Shown here: positions 5,493 to 7,191 of the stretch, one piece after another
Numbering within the stretch: position 1 is the first letter of the stretch
Layout: each line of letters starts with the position of its first letter
NCBI GenBank assembly: GCA_017557085.1
Contig: JAFZAR010000342.1
Span: 1 to 7,191 of the forward strand
Direction: 5' to 3'
Source: Verrucomicrobiota bacterium
Lineage (GTDB): Bacteria > Verrucomicrobiota > Verrucomicrobiia > Limisphaerales > UBA1412
DNA: 7,191 bases
The notes under the pieces: model-generated
What the model was told of the DNA's origin: nothing
Seen by the model: the letters and a program-made list of their open reading frames with translations, nothing else
The model's database searches: none
Program-made: the position numbers and the translations under genes

Positions 5493-7191
5493 GTGAGTTG
5501 GATTAGTAAACTATGTGTGGCGGCTCTGATCACCGGAGCCTGTAATATCAGCTACGCGGAACAAGCCGCGGAAACATCCCTGAATGAACTGGAAAAACAG
5601 TTCGTGGAACCTCCTGCAAAGACTAAGATCTTGAAAATCATCCACAACTGGCCGGATGCATTTGAACAGCAGGACAGCATCCGCGAGGATCTTCTGCGTC
5701 ATAAAGGTTTCGGCGGCATTGTCAGCAATGTCCATTTTGACCAGTACATGGAAAGCGATGTCCATTGGAACGCGTTCTACCGGGCTGTTACCGAGGCCAA
5801 AAAGGAAGGCGCTAATCTCTGGCTTTACGATGAAAAAGGATACCCCTCCGGAAATGCCGGCGGACTGGTCCTGCGCAAGAATCCGAAATGGGAAGCCGAA
5901 GGTTTGCTCACCTATAACCGCTATTATGACAAGGATCAGGTCGTGGAATTCGATATTCCTCCCGGCAAGGTCTTGTGCGCTCTGGCTATTCCCATGAAAG
6001 GAGACATTCCCGACATGGAAAACACGATCAACCTGACAGCGGGCATCACCGACGGCAAACTCAAAGCCTTTATCCATGCCGGATACACTGTCACCGTCAT
6101 TACTCATGACTCTCTTTATGAAGGAACTCACGCGCAAGCGAACCTGTACCAGCACACTCCCTATATCAATCTGCTCAGCAAGGACGCTACTTACGAGTTC
6201 GCGCGGGTGACTTATGAAAACTATGCCCAGCGTTTCGGTGACGATCTGGGCAAATACTTTGAATCCACATTCACCGATGAGCCGTCTCTGATGAGCGTAT
6301 TCCTGCACACGATGCCCTACGCCTGTCTGCCCTGGTCGGATGATTTTGTCAAAGAATTCAAGACACGCTGCGGCTATGACATCACACCGCTGGTTCCCCT
6401 GCTGACTCTGGACAGCAACGGCCAGGGCAAGATCGCCAAAGTCAAATACGATTTCTGGAAAACGGTGGGCGATCTGGTGGCTGAATACTATTTTGGACAG
6501 ATCCAGGATTTCTGCGCGAAGTATCACATTCCCTCCGGCGGACATCTGATCTCCGAGGAATCCATGGCCACACATATTCCTTTCTATGGCAATTTCTTTG
6601 CCTGCATCCGCCGCTTGGATTCGCCCAGCATGGACTGTCTGACCAGTATCCCGCCCGAAGTTCCCTGGTATGTGGCAAGACTGCTCTCCAGCGCGGCCGA
6701 ATTGAATGACAAACGGCTGGTCATGAGTGAGACTTCCGATCACGGCCAGGTCTATCGTCCGGCCGGCGACAACCGTCCCCGGATCACCGTTACAGAAGAT
6801 GAGATACGCGGGACCTTGGGCCGGCAGATCGTTGCCGGTGTCAACCGCATCACCAGTTACTATTCCTGGAATGGCCTGACCGATCAGCAGATAAAAGAGC
6901 TGAACGACTGGACGGGCAGAAGCATCCTGATGACCGAAGGAGGCAATCAGGTGGTGGACACCGCCGTTCTCTACCCGGTGGAAAGCTGCTGGCCCCGTTA
7001 TATCCCTTCCCGCACCTGGGCAAACGACTCCGCGGACGTTCTGGCCATCAGCGGCTGCTATGCCACGGTCTCTGACTCTCTCTGGCGTTCCGGACGCGAC
7101 TTCACGATCATTGACAGCCGCGCCATCACGGATGCCGCCGTGACCGACAAAGGTCTGGAACATCCCTGCGGTGTCAGCTGGCGTGCCGTTA
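5493..7191 (+). CDS. Secreted glycoside hydrolase-like protein, GH106 (alpha-L-rhamnosidase)-like TIM barrel; 3' end beyond the window
   Basis: A continuous frame of 566 codons from a GTG at 5493 (in-frame stop at 5481) to the window edge. Residues 1-22 are a signal peptide (hydrophobic core 'LCVAALITGA', cut after 'SYA'), so the enzyme is exported. The body reads like a retaining- or inverting-type TIM-barrel glycosidase: 'GFGGIVSNVHF' (72-82), 'NLWLYDEKGYPSGNAGG' (108-124), 'FTDEPS' (260-265, Glu263), 'SGGHLISEES' (348-357) and 'MSETSDHGQ' (411-419, Glu413). The acidic residues in these strand-end motifs are the likely catalytic candidates. The 'YDE-(3)-PSG-AGG' signature recalls GH106 alpha-L-rhamnosidases and related unclassified families, so the substrate is probably a plant or host glycan rich in deoxy-sugars; this is inference from memory. 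It is transcribed away from the peptidase gene across a gap of about 120 bp. No Shine-Dalgarno sequence is present. The opposite-strand open frame of similar length lacks recognisable motifs. Confidence 0.85.
   Translation, partial: MSWISKLCVAALITGACNISYAEQAAETSLNELEKQFVEPPAKTKILKIIHNWPDAFEQQDSIREDLLRHKGFGGIVSNVHFDQYMESDVHWNAFYRAVTEAKKEGANLWLYDEKGYPSGNAGGLVLRKNPKWEAEGLLTYNRYYDKDQVVEFDIPPGKVLCALAIPMKGDIPDMENTINLTAGITDGKLKAFIHAGYTVTVITHDSLYEGTHAQANLYQHTPYINLLSKDATYEFARVTYENYAQRFGDDLGKYFESTFTDEPSLMSVFLHTMPYACLPWSDDFVKEFKTRCGYDITPLVPLLTLDSNGQGKIAKVKYDFWKTVGDLVAEYYFGQIQDFCAKYHIPSGGHLISEESMATHIPFYGNFFACIRRLDSPSMDCLTSIPPEVPWYVARLLSSAAELNDKRLVMSETSDHGQVYRPAGDNRPRITVTEDEIRGTLGRQIVAGVNRITSYYSWNGLTDQQIKELNDWTGRSILMTEGGNQVVDTAVLYPVESCWPRYIPSRTWANDSADVLAISGCYATVSDSLWRSGRDFTIIDSRAITDAAVTDKGLEHPCGVSWRAV

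Noticed and set aside
5511..7163. A 550-codon open frame on the minus strand at the right end
   Set aside because: It is the antisense of the glycoside hydrolase frame. The plus-strand product has a signal peptide and glycosidase-like motifs, whereas this one has none and no sensible N-terminus.

Overview
The window is bacterial and densely coded. It has six protein genes, two of them cut by the window edges. No rRNA, tRNA, insertion sequence or CRISPR array was seen. Five genes lie on the minus strand and read from right to left: a secreted S46-family dipeptidyl peptidase, a LOG-family nucleotide phosphoribohydrolase, a secreted SUMF1/FGE-sulfatase-fold protein, a six-helix membrane histidine kinase, and the start of its response regulator, which leaves at base 1. 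The sixth gene is on the plus strand, starts with GTG at 5493 and leaves at base 7191. It encodes a secreted glycoside-hydrolase-like protein resembling the GH106 (alpha-L-rhamnosidase) group. A long open frame on the opposite strand of this gene is a shadow.

Organism: exported S46 peptidase, secreted SUMF1-fold protein, an 'HQLKNPLGIINN'-type kinase and a large polysaccharide-active enzyme, with mid-range GC and few Shine-Dalgarno sequences, suggest a carbohydrate- and peptide-degrading member of the PVC group (Verrucomicrobiota/Lentisphaerota). This is inference from gene content; no marker gene is present.

Layout: 1-243 response regulator (partial); 265-1620 histidine kinase; 1621-1649 a short gap filled by a perfect hairpin; 1650-2501 SUMF1-fold protein; 2502-2570 a gap with a strong 14-bp hairpin; 2571-3251 LOG protein; 3272-5359 S46 peptidase; about 5360-5492 a divergent control region with a good minus-strand promoter, a dyad over its -10 box, a leader hairpin and a 9-bp direct repeat; 5493-7191 the glycoside hydrolase (partial). 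There is no gene-free stretch over 300 bases.

How the genes may work together: the peptidase and LOG genes are 20 bp apart and probably share the promoter at 5415-5443. The hairpin at 2530-2561 separates them from a second group in which a secreted SUMF1-fold protein lies just upstream of a kinase/regulator pair. That arrangement would fit a secreted ligand-binding or accessory protein feeding an envelope-sensing two-component system. It is the least explained part of the window, and the link is inferred from proximity only.
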